NCBI GenBank assembly: GCA_016196755.1
Contig: JACPXC010000001.1
Coordinates: forward strand, 62,001 to 126,000
Direction of reading: 5' to 3'
Source of the DNA: Elusimicrobiota bacterium
Lineage (GTDB): Bacteria > Elusimicrobiota > Elusimicrobia > UBA1565
Length of the DNA: 64,000 bases
Below, one piece after another: positions 53,301 to 59,871 of this stretch (its first letter is position 1; each line of letters begins with the position of its first letter). Below the pieces are notes generated by a model. That model was not told the DNA's origin. It searched no databases and saw only the letters and a program-made list of their open reading frames with translations. A program made the position numbers and the translations under genes.

Positions 53301-56300
53301 CGGCGCTCGACCTCGAGGGCCGCATCATGGTGCTCGAGGGGGCCTTGGCCCGCGTCGCGGCGGACGCCGCCCCGCCGCGCCAAGGGGCCGTCCCGGGCTC
53401 CTTCGCCGAGCTGACCGACCGCGCCGCGGCCGCCCAGCAGGAGCTGGCCTCGGCCGGACGCTCGCCCGAGGTCGACGCATTCGAGCCTGAGGTCCAGACC
53501 CAGCGCTCGCTCATGGGATTGCGCTACTACAGCGCCAAGCAGACGATGGGGGGTGACCCCATCGATAAGAACTATTTGGAGAGCTGGGTCGAGTTCCGCC
53601 TACGCGCCCAGGGGACGCCCGAGGAGGTCCTCTTGGCGTTGGCGAAACTGCGCGTCGACAAGGCCTCGCGCATGCGCGCCAACGACGCCGCGGCCGCGCG
53701 GGCCAAGGGCCAGGTCCTGGTCAGCGAGTTCGAGGCCACGGTGCGCTTCAAGCGCTGGCTCGACGCCCAGACCGTGGTCCCGCGGACCGCGGTGGACGGC
53801 CGGCTGGCGGAGCAGGGCGCGCGTCTCAAGGCCCTGCTCGCCCTGCCCGAAGCCCTGCCGGTCGCCGAGCTGGCGGCGCTGGTGCCGGCGGGTCCCGACG
53901 GCCGGACCGCCGACGTGACGGCGCTCTCGGCGCGCCTGCTCTCCGAGGTGCGCGCCCTCGACATGGGCCGCCTGCGCGAGACGGTGTTCGACGGCGGGGT
54001 TCCGGAGTCGTTCGGGAACGAAGACTCGCTCATCAATCAGATCCGCGCCGACGTCATCGCCGAGCGCATGAGCTACAAGGGCTTCACCCCGGTGGCCGCC
54101 TTCGGCCTGTTCCGCGGCAAGGCCGTCGGCGGGCTCTTCATGGAGGCTCCCGACCCGCGCTCGATCTCGGCCGGCCTCCAGCGCGTGCTCTCGGACTCGG
54201 TGCGCCGCGAGCTCGAGTCCCAGGGCCGCATGCGCGAGCTCTCTCTGCGCCTCCACCTCCTCATGATCGGCGTGGAGGGCCGCGCCAAGCTGGCCGAGCG
54301 GCAGGCCGCCGCGGCCGCCGCGGCCCAGGAAGCCTACCGCGCGGCGGCCTCGCGCGTCGACGCCGGGCTAGCCGGCCCCGAGGAGCTGCTGTCGGCCCAG
54401 GACGCCCTGGTGCGCTCCTGGCTCGCGCTCAGCGCGACCCTGGCCGAGCTCAAGAGCGGCTTCATCACCTTGGTCTCCGAGCTAGACGCCCTGGGCTACG
54501 ACTCCAAGAAGCTCCTGGCCGCTCCCGCCATGCCGGGGCTCCCGCCCGCCGGCGAGGCCGGTCTGTCCCCGGCGGCCCAGCTGGCCGACTTCGCCTCGCG
54601 CCGCTCGCTCGACGCGGGCTTCGCGGGAGAGCTCGAGGCCGCGCTGGCCGGCCTGCCGGGCGCCGGCGCCGAGGCGGCCAAGGCCTACGCCGGGGCGGCG
54701 GCCTCGTACCGCGCCCTTTCGAAGGACGCCGAGGACGTCCGCCATCACCCCGGTCTCTCGCCCGAGCAGAGACTGCGCGCCTTGACCGCGGCCGACGTGG
54801 AAGGACGCCGCCTGGCCGTCGCCGGGGTCCTGGCCCGCGTGCTCGACGGCACGCGCGAGGCGCCCCAGGCCCGCGAGGCCATCCTCGCCGTGCTCTCCCG
54901 GGACTTGACCGCCCAGGAGAGCGCCGCTTCGGGGCTCGACTCCCGGGAGCGGGCCTTGGCCGGGGACCTCCGCAAGGTCATGCTCGACGGCCTCGAGATG
55001 CCGGCCGTGGTGCGCGGCCAGGTCGAGCGGCTCGAGACCCTGCGCGCCGCGCTCCTCGGGGCCCGCCAGGCCCTGCGCGAGGAAAGCCTCAAGACGCGCC
55101 TCTCGCCCACCGAGTTCCTGATGAGCGACCAGGCGCTGGACCGCTATCTGCGCGCGCTGACCGAGTACGACGCCGCGGTGCTGGCCCTCTACGCCGCCCC
55201 CGAGGTCAAGGGCTCGGCCGACCTGGCCTACACCCTCGACGGCCTGCACCCGTTGAAGGTCTCGCTGGCCCGCGCCACGGACCTGGCGCGGCAGGGGCGA
55301 GGGATGCTGGCGCTCTCCGCCCTGGTCGCGCTGGCCGAGGACCGCCTGGCCGCCCTGCGCTGGGAGCGGGGGCTTCCATCCGAGACCGACGCGGCGCTGG
55401 CCGCGCTCCGTCGTCTCACCGACTTGCGCGCTTCCTGGCGCGCCAAGGACCCCAAAGGGTTGTCCCCGCTCGTGGCGCTGACCAAGCCCGACGCCCAAGG
55501 CCGCCGCGGCTGGAACGCGGCGGACTGGCTCAGCGAGGAGCGCTTCCAAGAGCTGTATAAGGGCCGAATCACGGTGGACGCCGACGGGCGGCGCTGGGTA
55601 GCGGGACCCGCCGGAGAGCGCTACGAGGCGGTCTCGGGCCTCGACGTCGCCGAGGCGCGCTTTTCGGCGGCGCGCGGCGCCTCGGACGCCAACGAGGCCC
55701 GCCGCCGGCTCTACGCCATCCTCAAGGACAGCGAGTTCGCGCTGATCGGCCTCGACGGCGCGGCCGCGCGCGGGATCAGCTACGCCGACCTGACCGAGAA
55801 GGCCCGGGCCGGCCAGCTCTTCGTCTTCGCCGCCGCCCCGGACCGCCGCGGCTTGCGGCCCGCCGCGCATCCGCTCAAGACCCTGTGGGACGGGCCGGGC
55901 TCGGTCGAGACCATCGTCTACGTCGGCGCCCAGCGCCTGGCCCGCGACCGCTTCCCGACCTACGAGAGCCTGCGCGAGCACGTCGACGCCCTGCGCGCCG
56001 CGGGCTCGCCCGCGGCCGAAGACTTCCTGCGCCTCGAAGCGGGGCCCGCCGGCTTGGCGCGCATGCTCGAAGCCGCCAAGGAGCTGCGCACCCGCTCCCA
56101 GCGCGCCGGCTGGATCGGGGTGAAGCTCCAGAGCTACGGCGTGGCCGTCGATGAGGCCGGGCGGCCGCGCGAGCTCTACCTCGTCCAGGACGACTTCGAC
56201 GCCGCGCGCGCGGCCCACGAGGCCGCGCCGCGGACTTGGGCCGAGGCCCTCCAGCGCTTGGCCGAGGCCAAGGCCGCCGAGGTCAAGGCGCGCGCCGCGC

Positions 56301-58117
56301 GCGACGAAAAGAAGTCGGCCGCCGTCGACCTGGCCCTCCGCGACGCCGAGCGGCGCTCCGGGCAGGCCGTGTCGGCCTTGGTGGCCGCCTCGCGGCTCAT
56401 GGCCCATGCCGGGCAATGGGAGGGCTCGCGCGAGCGGACGCTTGCCGGCCTGCGCGACGCCGGCCTTACGGACGAGGAGGCCGCTCGGCGCGACGAGGCG
56501 CTGGGCGCCGAGGGGACGCGGCGCCTGCTCGTCTCGCGCGACCTCGTCCTCCACGTCGACTCCCAGAACAACCTGGTCCGCGTCTCCGGGACGCAGGTCT
56601 TCGGCGTCGGGCCCCTGGACGCCGCGGTGGGCGTCGCCGACGGGGCCGTGCGCCGCGTCCCCGGCGAGCTCTTCGCCGCCGAGCTCGATGTCGACGGGCG
56701 GCTCGTGAAGCTCTACATGGACCCCGACGAGGTGGCCAAAGCGGGAAAGGGCTGGGTCCTGGTCGGCATCGACGGCCGGGAGGCATCCGTAGCCGCCAAG
56801 GCCGTCGACCCCGCCATGCGCGTCCTGCACTACGCCGACCCGGCCACCATGCTCAAGGACGCGGACGGCGCGCCGCGGCCGGGCACCGCCCTGCCGGTCC
56901 TGCTCAACCGCCGCTACATGATCGAGCTCCTGACCGACTCGGGGCGGGCCAAGTCCGAGGCGGACTCCTGGGCCTACGGCCCTTGGAACTGGGGGAACAT
57001 CCTCTGGGAGATCCCTAAAGGGGTGCTCGGCACGCCGGTCGAGCTCCTGACCGGCCGCGACGCCAACCAGAACGGCTACCTGGGACGCGTCAACATGTAC
57101 AAGACCGAGGGCGGCGCCACCGAGCATCAAGGCGTCTTCCGCAAGGCCTTGGGCCTGCTCGACGTCTTGGACCTCATGCCCGACCACGTGGACTGGTATT
57201 TCGACCCCAGCATGTTCCCCAAGACCGTGACCTTGGACTCGGAGCTCCTGCCCGGCGAGAACGTCGGCCGCAAGGACATGCGCGCCGGCGACAAGGACGT
57301 CCACCTCGGGCGGGGCGCCTACGAGCGCACGATCCAGACCCAGGTCGAGGATCTGGTCAACGCCAGGCGGCGCGTGCTCTCGCACTTCTCCGGCGGCGTG
57401 CAGGAGTCCTGGCTCGAGGATAGGCGCGGCCGGGCCGGCTCCTTCACCTCCTCGCGCGTCCTCACCGAGACCGGGACCGAGGCCGTCGACCGCGCCCTCG
57501 ACGACCCGGCCATCGGGTACGACGACCGCTCGACGCGGCCCGGCGAGGGCCCGGTGACGCTCTCGGGCCGCCCCGGGCACGTCGAGGTCGACCGCGTCGA
57601 GCGCCGTGTCGAGGTCACCCCCGGCGGCGACAACTACGGCCGGGTGGCCGACCGCTTGGCCGGCCTGCCCGAGCTGGTCTCGGGCCGCGCCCGCGCCGCC
57701 GAGGAGCGCGCCGCGGCGCTGGCCGCCGAGCGCGCCGACGCCGAGGGCGTCGCCGAGACTTACCGCACCAGCCTCGGCGCCGCGCGCGCCGAGGAAGCCG
57801 AGGCCCGGACCCGCGCCCAGGCCCAGGCCTGGCGCATCGGCGCCCAGCGTGCCTTGGAAGGCCAGATCAACCGCCTGCGCGCCGAACTCTCCGAGCACCG
57901 AAGCGAGCTCGCCGCCGCGCGCCGGCGCCTGGCCGAGCTCGAGGACGCCATCCGCCGCCTGCCGCGCGCCCCGGCGAATCCCTCGGATCCCTCCGAGCCC
58001 CAGCCTTCGCCCCGCTTCCCCTGGCTGCCCTGGGTCGCCGGCGTCCTGGCCCTGGCCGCCGCTCTCGCCGTCATCACCGCCCTCCTCCTCCGCCGCCGGC
58101 GAGTGGCAATAACTTAA
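44348..58117 (+). CDS. Giant envelope protein with TolC/OEP-like repeats
   Basis: A 4,589-residue protein, by far the largest gene here. A GTG start and signal peptide (ADALRKALAVGLCAALLIGTPGVQAFAA) precede the leader domain shared with the gene at 41305. A cluster of hydrophobic helices lies at about 447-520, then long coiled coil (about 710-1850) and a beta-rich region (about 1850-2360). A stretch of OEP-like repeats follows: strand segments VGGSVRLPIYDPASKERDKA (about 2540), VGVTPILTFELK (about 2740) and AAFGLFRGKAVGG (about 3250), helices ending LNHLLGRAPDAPLDL (about 2842), and AGPEELLSAQDALVRSWLAL (about 3340). A C-terminal coiled coil, one membrane helix (about 4561-4583) and an RRRR tail end the protein. 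No stop or frameshift interrupts it. Function is unknown. Confidence 0.85.
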   Translation: MRTSFADALRKALAVGLCAALLIGTPGVQAFAAEVIVPRVAPAALPGAPLGSVAAGVLRAPSLSHSSIPTFSGPSLASPQAVAGPTIRSAGSPAVQPAAAARAQLPKSVSRVKAPLAARAEAAGLVGVIGHDAAGGNPENAPEAAAFIAAPAAASKGWAAAAFSFLRGESRAASQGAVDGAETFRRPLLSNAPAKTNGMRFRAVPAAANGVSDPTSSAAGGAAKAEAPRSHLSEDFLGFRSVHGVRREALGALPASATVPQVIDRIARQFGMPRETVVALGRRFALYENSERAGWLAVYDRLQAGNRAEYEHLDHKKYQGWSSFLAVHKHVIGLTVRLPYHLFDSFLFGFFRRAATYEFRRGGEDFFAVRQALDIEKARAAGTLTREMLARPPLAEKWLESALQAQFLGGLTARHRFLAKPWARSLRRWVVVPFAAPLYKFVLRRATLAILSALAMGFVTGAVPMPILAFHLTGVPVLGPALAWLAHGLPAAAAGLPLVGGGLSAMLGHAFGVLVDELTVGGLLNAFTLSTMLTYPRAVRARLMEDRGQGRLHTPRLRERAFWYGLVGTLLSARFWKDNLKSLFGLLTVGAEIEGIMSYAGGLDAAVTPAFKGATGHEFKLFSTVAAAVERPEGQSPIPFGGAITWGNVLIYKLQNAMGLNITDTAYHYTHGLFYGNYDDAVSQAVIAPPHAGGGAPGGASVVASILGARAAVAALEDRIDGRESRLAELEKQSNPISETDQRAYEDTLRLLAEKTDRAAVESKLAEITDLKNPKDGSAALGKLEDLADYYRGLLPAERQATGYLESVGVRLALVKTARQALADFQEGRGDGSPARRRSPVDAEAGRRIEPLVAELEKLRGEARAELTNRDSLERLLASAARARELALNERRGGKEMLEFHKNMARLATVMDLAFSLNTIEAAQRAILDMQRQLDAKLEKIRLTAEQSERDRAEAELQKARLEEWRREVAADVADSQNSLTDMTELEEHTRTAVEGISSFRSELRTLLARIDAEDRGSSAGALAEYGRRKALLPTLVSWNTDGKPGDPDFTSLKSLRERLADVDAYAGKVSDGLGRIGGAPVEFAGVLVVAVPGVPDVSVSNPSAAQTLQILAARRAQWEAELASYKSTRDKFRDRLDPDYAGSEADDFGDSHPVSLPRRLSAARSDAAARVSEARELGARVDAAAAEIRAVLPGVDLPSLSGLGLEAFRTAIEGYPDKLKAVEIPGQETAQNQKARVALLKVGRLIPAAGHVAVEWSEADATVAGIQDALSSPLPQAAALYDGVVGVVSAVLADVAADEAYVRAGFPQGQNQGLIDRKRALLQSISPVLAEARTMLSAHAIPFQQGTVRSYDPSGDKYAKLFDGQIRLFEGTRDALEKTLPWALAANGAKEGDTAGGLQNIEARRQRFRELSTGYDDERGHHKGVEEHLANIAKLKDPDNTETEEVYGQTLPKSLPRLITQFTAEKATRAGELNERNTDINGILERIDAMTGGRHDLAARRLPTGLGVDPGSVDRVQALVDGRALQTLGDLLAEIGAEYKAKSGDVSLEGGGDGLVPSGTQPTPKVDDNTQLALLALEAAKRLVPSSAGDLQSAPAAYAVARFLYSDAVVAAAKENLYDRIPVAEAFLTQAKAALADATRDLDYDVAYVRAGGTGESGDSVIDRKVRVYSALNAVTRAGMSFYGMKVGWDQASFDTVARMGTYYDSTRDIYANSGTVTQNEVDAIRKMKETLQKTFDDLQEQRTKLNRWMGQLNDPEESALKRIGEDLRRVQEKTRAVLEQNFQFRDVEERFKRSEEVLDWTLKSIEDRQARLSAELKELRDPASLDPQLRHRIEQLRFTGSSWYMGADTGDATAALVVPKKDFGRFIDAVFSSLLTRASSGRDLSAVKRQLLENPSSLSDIMPGSKVIGFGEADGFYMVYQTEFSVPHGLESSNWVTLGNVAKLWGNNVSVTGYQFASPPNDENAPWGDKGVDVQIESIQGKNWVNYLNVDFHRFIQDIPPDTKMASTARQSRLMVFEDFAVLLFGDKLYVAFTGFADGAVSQTKDKPYFYGGSLKSSLKFSEVMRLNAEQQQVFAKDPRYFLQTIDLDFTGLDPEMPRAVIRSDGEDKYYKRTQVGPSFDIGRLMDSQDAFTVDLYWARQEGTDDYNQDALGVSVLKGFTLRAADGKPWMVLSNRAGAEMGERQNAYSDKVTVALPDYGVAVSAEGRLIGDARTYYLQAGKKLGETSEVALGYGTRYPGMPERLTLQLNTSFTLGQLWRSVAQGAAEELQGGGALTDFDAALDAYKVKELREVFQRDVASRLARGDIGRLAKELQELRRAGALMDNTRVRGMVGFTSNPIGESISDRAVGGGFTAGTQTTLTLNKTQKALVEQKVHAVYREGMRLQYRMMELTKQWQASLIEAAEAQWELKMARVMAEGGPGELNRREGAARAAAAELRLRQASARYNAMAGRPESDALPFKDLSAAELEAVLAEIRSIMAGADPLVEILKGLDPEAIKESLGGEPFNLVDWLPWVDQLTVSVGVQFQDLLANQLLGVGGSVRLPIYDPASKERDKAYRLEAEAAMSEMLEVWADYGTRAERERLAAAGWEDGAALMRSRAAASTDALDAAVKGHRNGLVPESRLREAYDQWRYYQGGALSASAQAALLQGWAGLDQAFARPRPDQRAPGRIASFQDAFDAAASASRGLDEIEARRQAAAHMTEANASRIQKVYADLFVGWNITATGVGWLPSFGATGVGVTPILTFELKTAELRDLQVRQGEGQQAYFQAAQAKLEADLAVEFYRQGLAWHQAGRMAELLEREVLPEMRAAGKPQMELDLAARRLRLAQQEREQARAALNHLLGRAPDAPLDLGLDPERALADLKSILAAKRPVEADQAVLAARVSVARAVEVMADKNLKIDELRLEPVSLVVRSLGRLVRALSEDGIGNPDVAAAARVQTLEAERAALAYAQELPIRRGQLQAELSAARTALRDAPGKVAALDLEGRIMVLEGALARVAADAAPPRQGAVPGSFAELTDRAAAAQQELASAGRSPEVDAFEPEVQTQRSLMGLRYYSAKQTMGGDPIDKNYLESWVEFRLRAQGTPEEVLLALAKLRVDKASRMRANDAAAARAKGQVLVSEFEATVRFKRWLDAQTVVPRTAVDGRLAEQGARLKALLALPEALPVAELAALVPAGPDGRTADVTALSARLLSEVRALDMGRLRETVFDGGVPESFGNEDSLINQIRADVIAERMSYKGFTPVAAFGLFRGKAVGGLFMEAPDPRSISAGLQRVLSDSVRRELESQGRMRELSLRLHLLMIGVEGRAKLAERQAAAAAAAQEAYRAAASRVDAGLAGPEELLSAQDALVRSWLALSATLAELKSGFITLVSELDALGYDSKKLLAAPAMPGLPPAGEAGLSPAAQLADFASRRSLDAGFAGELEAALAGLPGAGAEAAKAYAGAAASYRALSKDAEDVRHHPGLSPEQRLRALTAADVEGRRLAVAGVLARVLDGTREAPQAREAILAVLSRDLTAQESAASGLDSRERALAGDLRKVMLDGLEMPAVVRGQVERLETLRAALLGARQALREESLKTRLSPTEFLMSDQALDRYLRALTEYDAAVLALYAAPEVKGSADLAYTLDGLHPLKVSLARATDLARQGRGMLALSALVALAEDRLAALRWERGLPSETDAALAALRRLTDLRASWRAKDPKGLSPLVALTKPDAQGRRGWNAADWLSEERFQELYKGRITVDADGRRWVAGPAGERYEAVSGLDVAEARFSAARGASDANEARRRLYAILKDSEFALIGLDGAAARGISYADLTEKARAGQLFVFAAAPDRRGLRPAAHPLKTLWDGPGSVETIVYVGAQRLARDRFPTYESLREHVDALRAAGSPAAEDFLRLEAGPAGLARMLEAAKELRTRSQRAGWIGVKLQSYGVAVDEAGRPRELYLVQDDFDAARAAHEAAPRTWAEALQRLAEAKAAEVKARAARDEKKSAAVDLALRDAERRSGQAVSALVAASRLMAHAGQWEGSRERTLAGLRDAGLTDEEAARRDEALGAEGTRRLLVSRDLVLHVDSQNNLVRVSGTQVFGVGPLDAAVGVADGAVRRVPGELFAAELDVDGRLVKLYMDPDEVAKAGKGWVLVGIDGREASVAAKAVDPAMRVLHYADPATMLKDADGAPRPGTALPVLLNRRYMIELLTDSGRAKSEADSWAYGPWNWGNILWEIPKGVLGTPVELLTGRDANQNGYLGRVNMYKTEGGATEHQGVFRKALGLLDVLDLMPDHVDWYFDPSMFPKTVTLDSELLPGENVGRKDMRAGDKDVHLGRGAYERTIQTQVEDLVNARRRVLSHFSGGVQESWLEDRRGRAGSFTSSRVLTETGTEAVDRALDDPAIGYDDRSTRPGEGPVTLSGRPGHVEVDRVERRVEVTPGGDNYGRVADRLAGLPELVSGRARAAEERAAALAAERADAEGVAETYRTSLGAARAEEAEARTRAQAQAWRIGAQRALEGQINRLRAELSEHRSELAAARRRLAELEDAIRRLPRAPANPSDPSEPQPSPRFPWLPWVAGVLALAAALAVITALLLRRRRVAIT

Positions 58118-58125
58118 TTTCCGGG

Positions 58126-58131
58126 TATCCT
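58126..58131 (+). promoter_or_regulatory. Putative -10 of the HEAT-repeat gene
   Basis: TATCCT, ten bases before the ATG at 58141, with GGAGG (58134-58138) in between as the ribosome-binding site. TGGCAA lies at a 16-bp spacing. Only 23 bp separate this gene from the giant gene. Confidence 0.4.
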
Positions 58132-58140
58132 ACGGAGGCG

Positions 58141-59871
58141 ATGGGGGGGACCGCTTCCTTATTATTGGCGCTGGCGGCGCTGGGCGCCTTTGGGTACGAC
58201 CAGGGGCAGGAGGCGTTCGAGGATAGGCTCCTGCACGCGCCCTGGGAAGACCGGCTCCGCGTCGTTCGCACCGTGGCGGGACGGGGCCCCGACGGCTTGG
58301 AACTCCTCAAGCTGGCCGCCCAGGACTCCGACTGGCAGGTCCGCGCGGCGGCCGCCGAAGGATTGGGGCGGGCCGGGCCGAAGGCCGAGAAGACACTGGC
58401 GCGCCTGGCCGACGAAGACCGCTGCCGCCTCGTCCGACTGGCGGCCGCCCACGCGCTGGGACGCCTGGGGGCTGCGCCGCCGGCCGACCGAGGGATATCC
58501 AGAGCAGGTTCCGCCCACACTTTAGGGGAGGGCGCCGTCGATGACACCTCCGAGTGCGCCTCCTCTTATCTCCCCGCCTCCGACGCAGGGTCCGGCCGAG
58601 CGGTCAAGTCGCGCGACTCGACCCGGCCCGATGAGGCGGGCTGCTCCTATCTGCGTTTTCAGCGCCTGGGCAACAACATGTGTCCGGGCCAGATGACCGT
58701 CCACGGGATCGGCCGGCCGCCCGACTCGCCCAAGCTGCTCAAGATGCGCGGGGACGAAGGGGGGGTAGCGCTCTGTTGTCCGTCCGACGAGTCCGCGGCG
58801 CCGGAGCCCGTCGAGGTCGAGTGCCGCTTGATCCCCGAGGAGTGCCCGCCGCCGTGGCAGCAGATGGACGAGCCGGGCGATGCCATCAACGGGAAGGAGG
58901 GGCGCTACCGGCGCTCACAGCGGCACCATCTGGGCGACCTTGACTGGGTGCAATGCTGCCGGCCGGTCCCGGTCGAAGTCGAGGAAGAGGCGACGGCTCA
59001 GGCCGAGGCGCCGTCGCCGGTGCAGCGCCCGCGTCGGCGGCCGCAAGCGCCGGCCGCGCCGCTGCCCCCCGAGGAGCCGCTTCCTCCGCGCACCGAGGGT
59101 CCGAGCCCGGAGAGCCTCATCGCCAAGCGCGCCCTCGAGAAGCGGGCGCCCGAGACCCTGCCTCTTCCGGTCGGCCCGGCGGGCCGCGAGGACGCTCCGG
59201 TCGACGGCACGGCTTCGCTCGAGCGCGGCGGACGCCCAGGGCCGACGGCCGAGCTCGACATGCCGGCCGCCTTGGGCGGACCGGAGGTCCTGCCGCCGCC
59301 GCGCGGGGCGGGAAACCGCGAGGACGCGGACGTGGAGGCGGCGGCGCGCCTCGAGAAGGGCGGGCGGGCGGGCCCCAAGCCCGACGTGGACGCCGGCGCT
59401 TGGCTGGGCAAGCGCGACGGCGCCCTCCCGGGCCCCAAGGGGCCCGACGGGCGGGCGGACGCCCAGGTCACCAGCGCGGCCGACATCATGCCCGATGGCG
59501 GCCTCAAGCGGGAGGCCTACGACCCGCTGCCGGTACTCATCGAGAAGCTGGCGGCGCCGGAGGCGGCGATCCGGGCCCGGGCCGCCGAGATGATCGGCTC
59601 ACGAGGGGCCGCGGGGCGGCCGGCGGTCAAGGCTCTGCTGGCCGCGCTCAAGGACGAGAACGCCAGGGTGCGCTCCGACGCCGCGCTGGCTCTGGGCGGC
59701 GCCAGCGCCGGCACCGACGACGCCGTCCCCGCCCTCAGGCGCCTTTTGAGGGACCGGCATCCCGACGTGCGCTACAGCGCGGCCACCGCGCTGGGACGGG
59801 TGGGGACGCCGGCGGCCGAGCGGGCGTTCTCGCGCTACATGAGCCGCGAGTCTAAAGTCCTTCGACGTTGA
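58141..59871 (+). CDS. Exported HEAT-repeat protein with a Cys-rich middle
   Basis: A 576-residue protein. A short hydrophobic N-terminus (TASLLLALAALGAFGY) may be a signal peptide or anchor. HEAT/PBS-lyase-like repeats lie at the N-terminus (VRAAAAEGLGRAGPKA, VRLAAAHALGRLG) and at the C-terminus (IRARAAEMIGSRG, VRSDAALALGGA, VRYSAATALGRVG). Between them is a Cys-rich section (CSYLRF, NNMCPGQMTV, VALCCPS, WVQCCRPV), apparently a repeated CC-containing unit, and a Pro/Glu-rich linker with repeated GGRAGP/GGRPGP segments. HEAT repeats usually form protein-protein platforms. The 3' end overlaps the convergent family-F gene by 20 bp. Confidence 0.78.
   Translation: MGGTASLLLALAALGAFGYDQGQEAFEDRLLHAPWEDRLRVVRTVAGRGPDGLELLKLAAQDSDWQVRAAAAEGLGRAGPKAEKTLARLADEDRCRLVRLAAAHALGRLGAAPPADRGISRAGSAHTLGEGAVDDTSECASSYLPASDAGSGRAVKSRDSTRPDEAGCSYLRFQRLGNNMCPGQMTVHGIGRPPDSPKLLKMRGDEGGVALCCPSDESAAPEPVEVECRLIPEECPPPWQQMDEPGDAINGKEGRYRRSQRHHLGDLDWVQCCRPVPVEVEEEATAQAEAPSPVQRPRRRPQAPAAPLPPEEPLPPRTEGPSPESLIAKRALEKRAPETLPLPVGPAGREDAPVDGTASLERGGRPGPTAELDMPAALGGPEVLPPPRGAGNREDADVEAAARLEKGGRAGPKPDVDAGAWLGKRDGALPGPKGPDGRADAQVTSAADIMPDGGLKREAYDPLPVLIEKLAAPEAAIRARAAEMIGSRGAAGRPAVKALLAALKDENARVRSDAALALGGASAGTDDAVPALRRLLRDRHPDVRYSAATALGRVGTPAAERAFSRYMSRESKVLRR

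Noticed and set aside
54482-57898. 1,138-aa open frame on the minus strand inside the giant gene
   Set aside because: It is antisense to well-structured coding sequence and its composition is Gly/Arg/Leu/Ala-rich with no recognisable motif. High GC at third positions removes stops from this frame, which produces such shadows throughout the window (also 50066-53383, 27995-31117 and 3690-5405).
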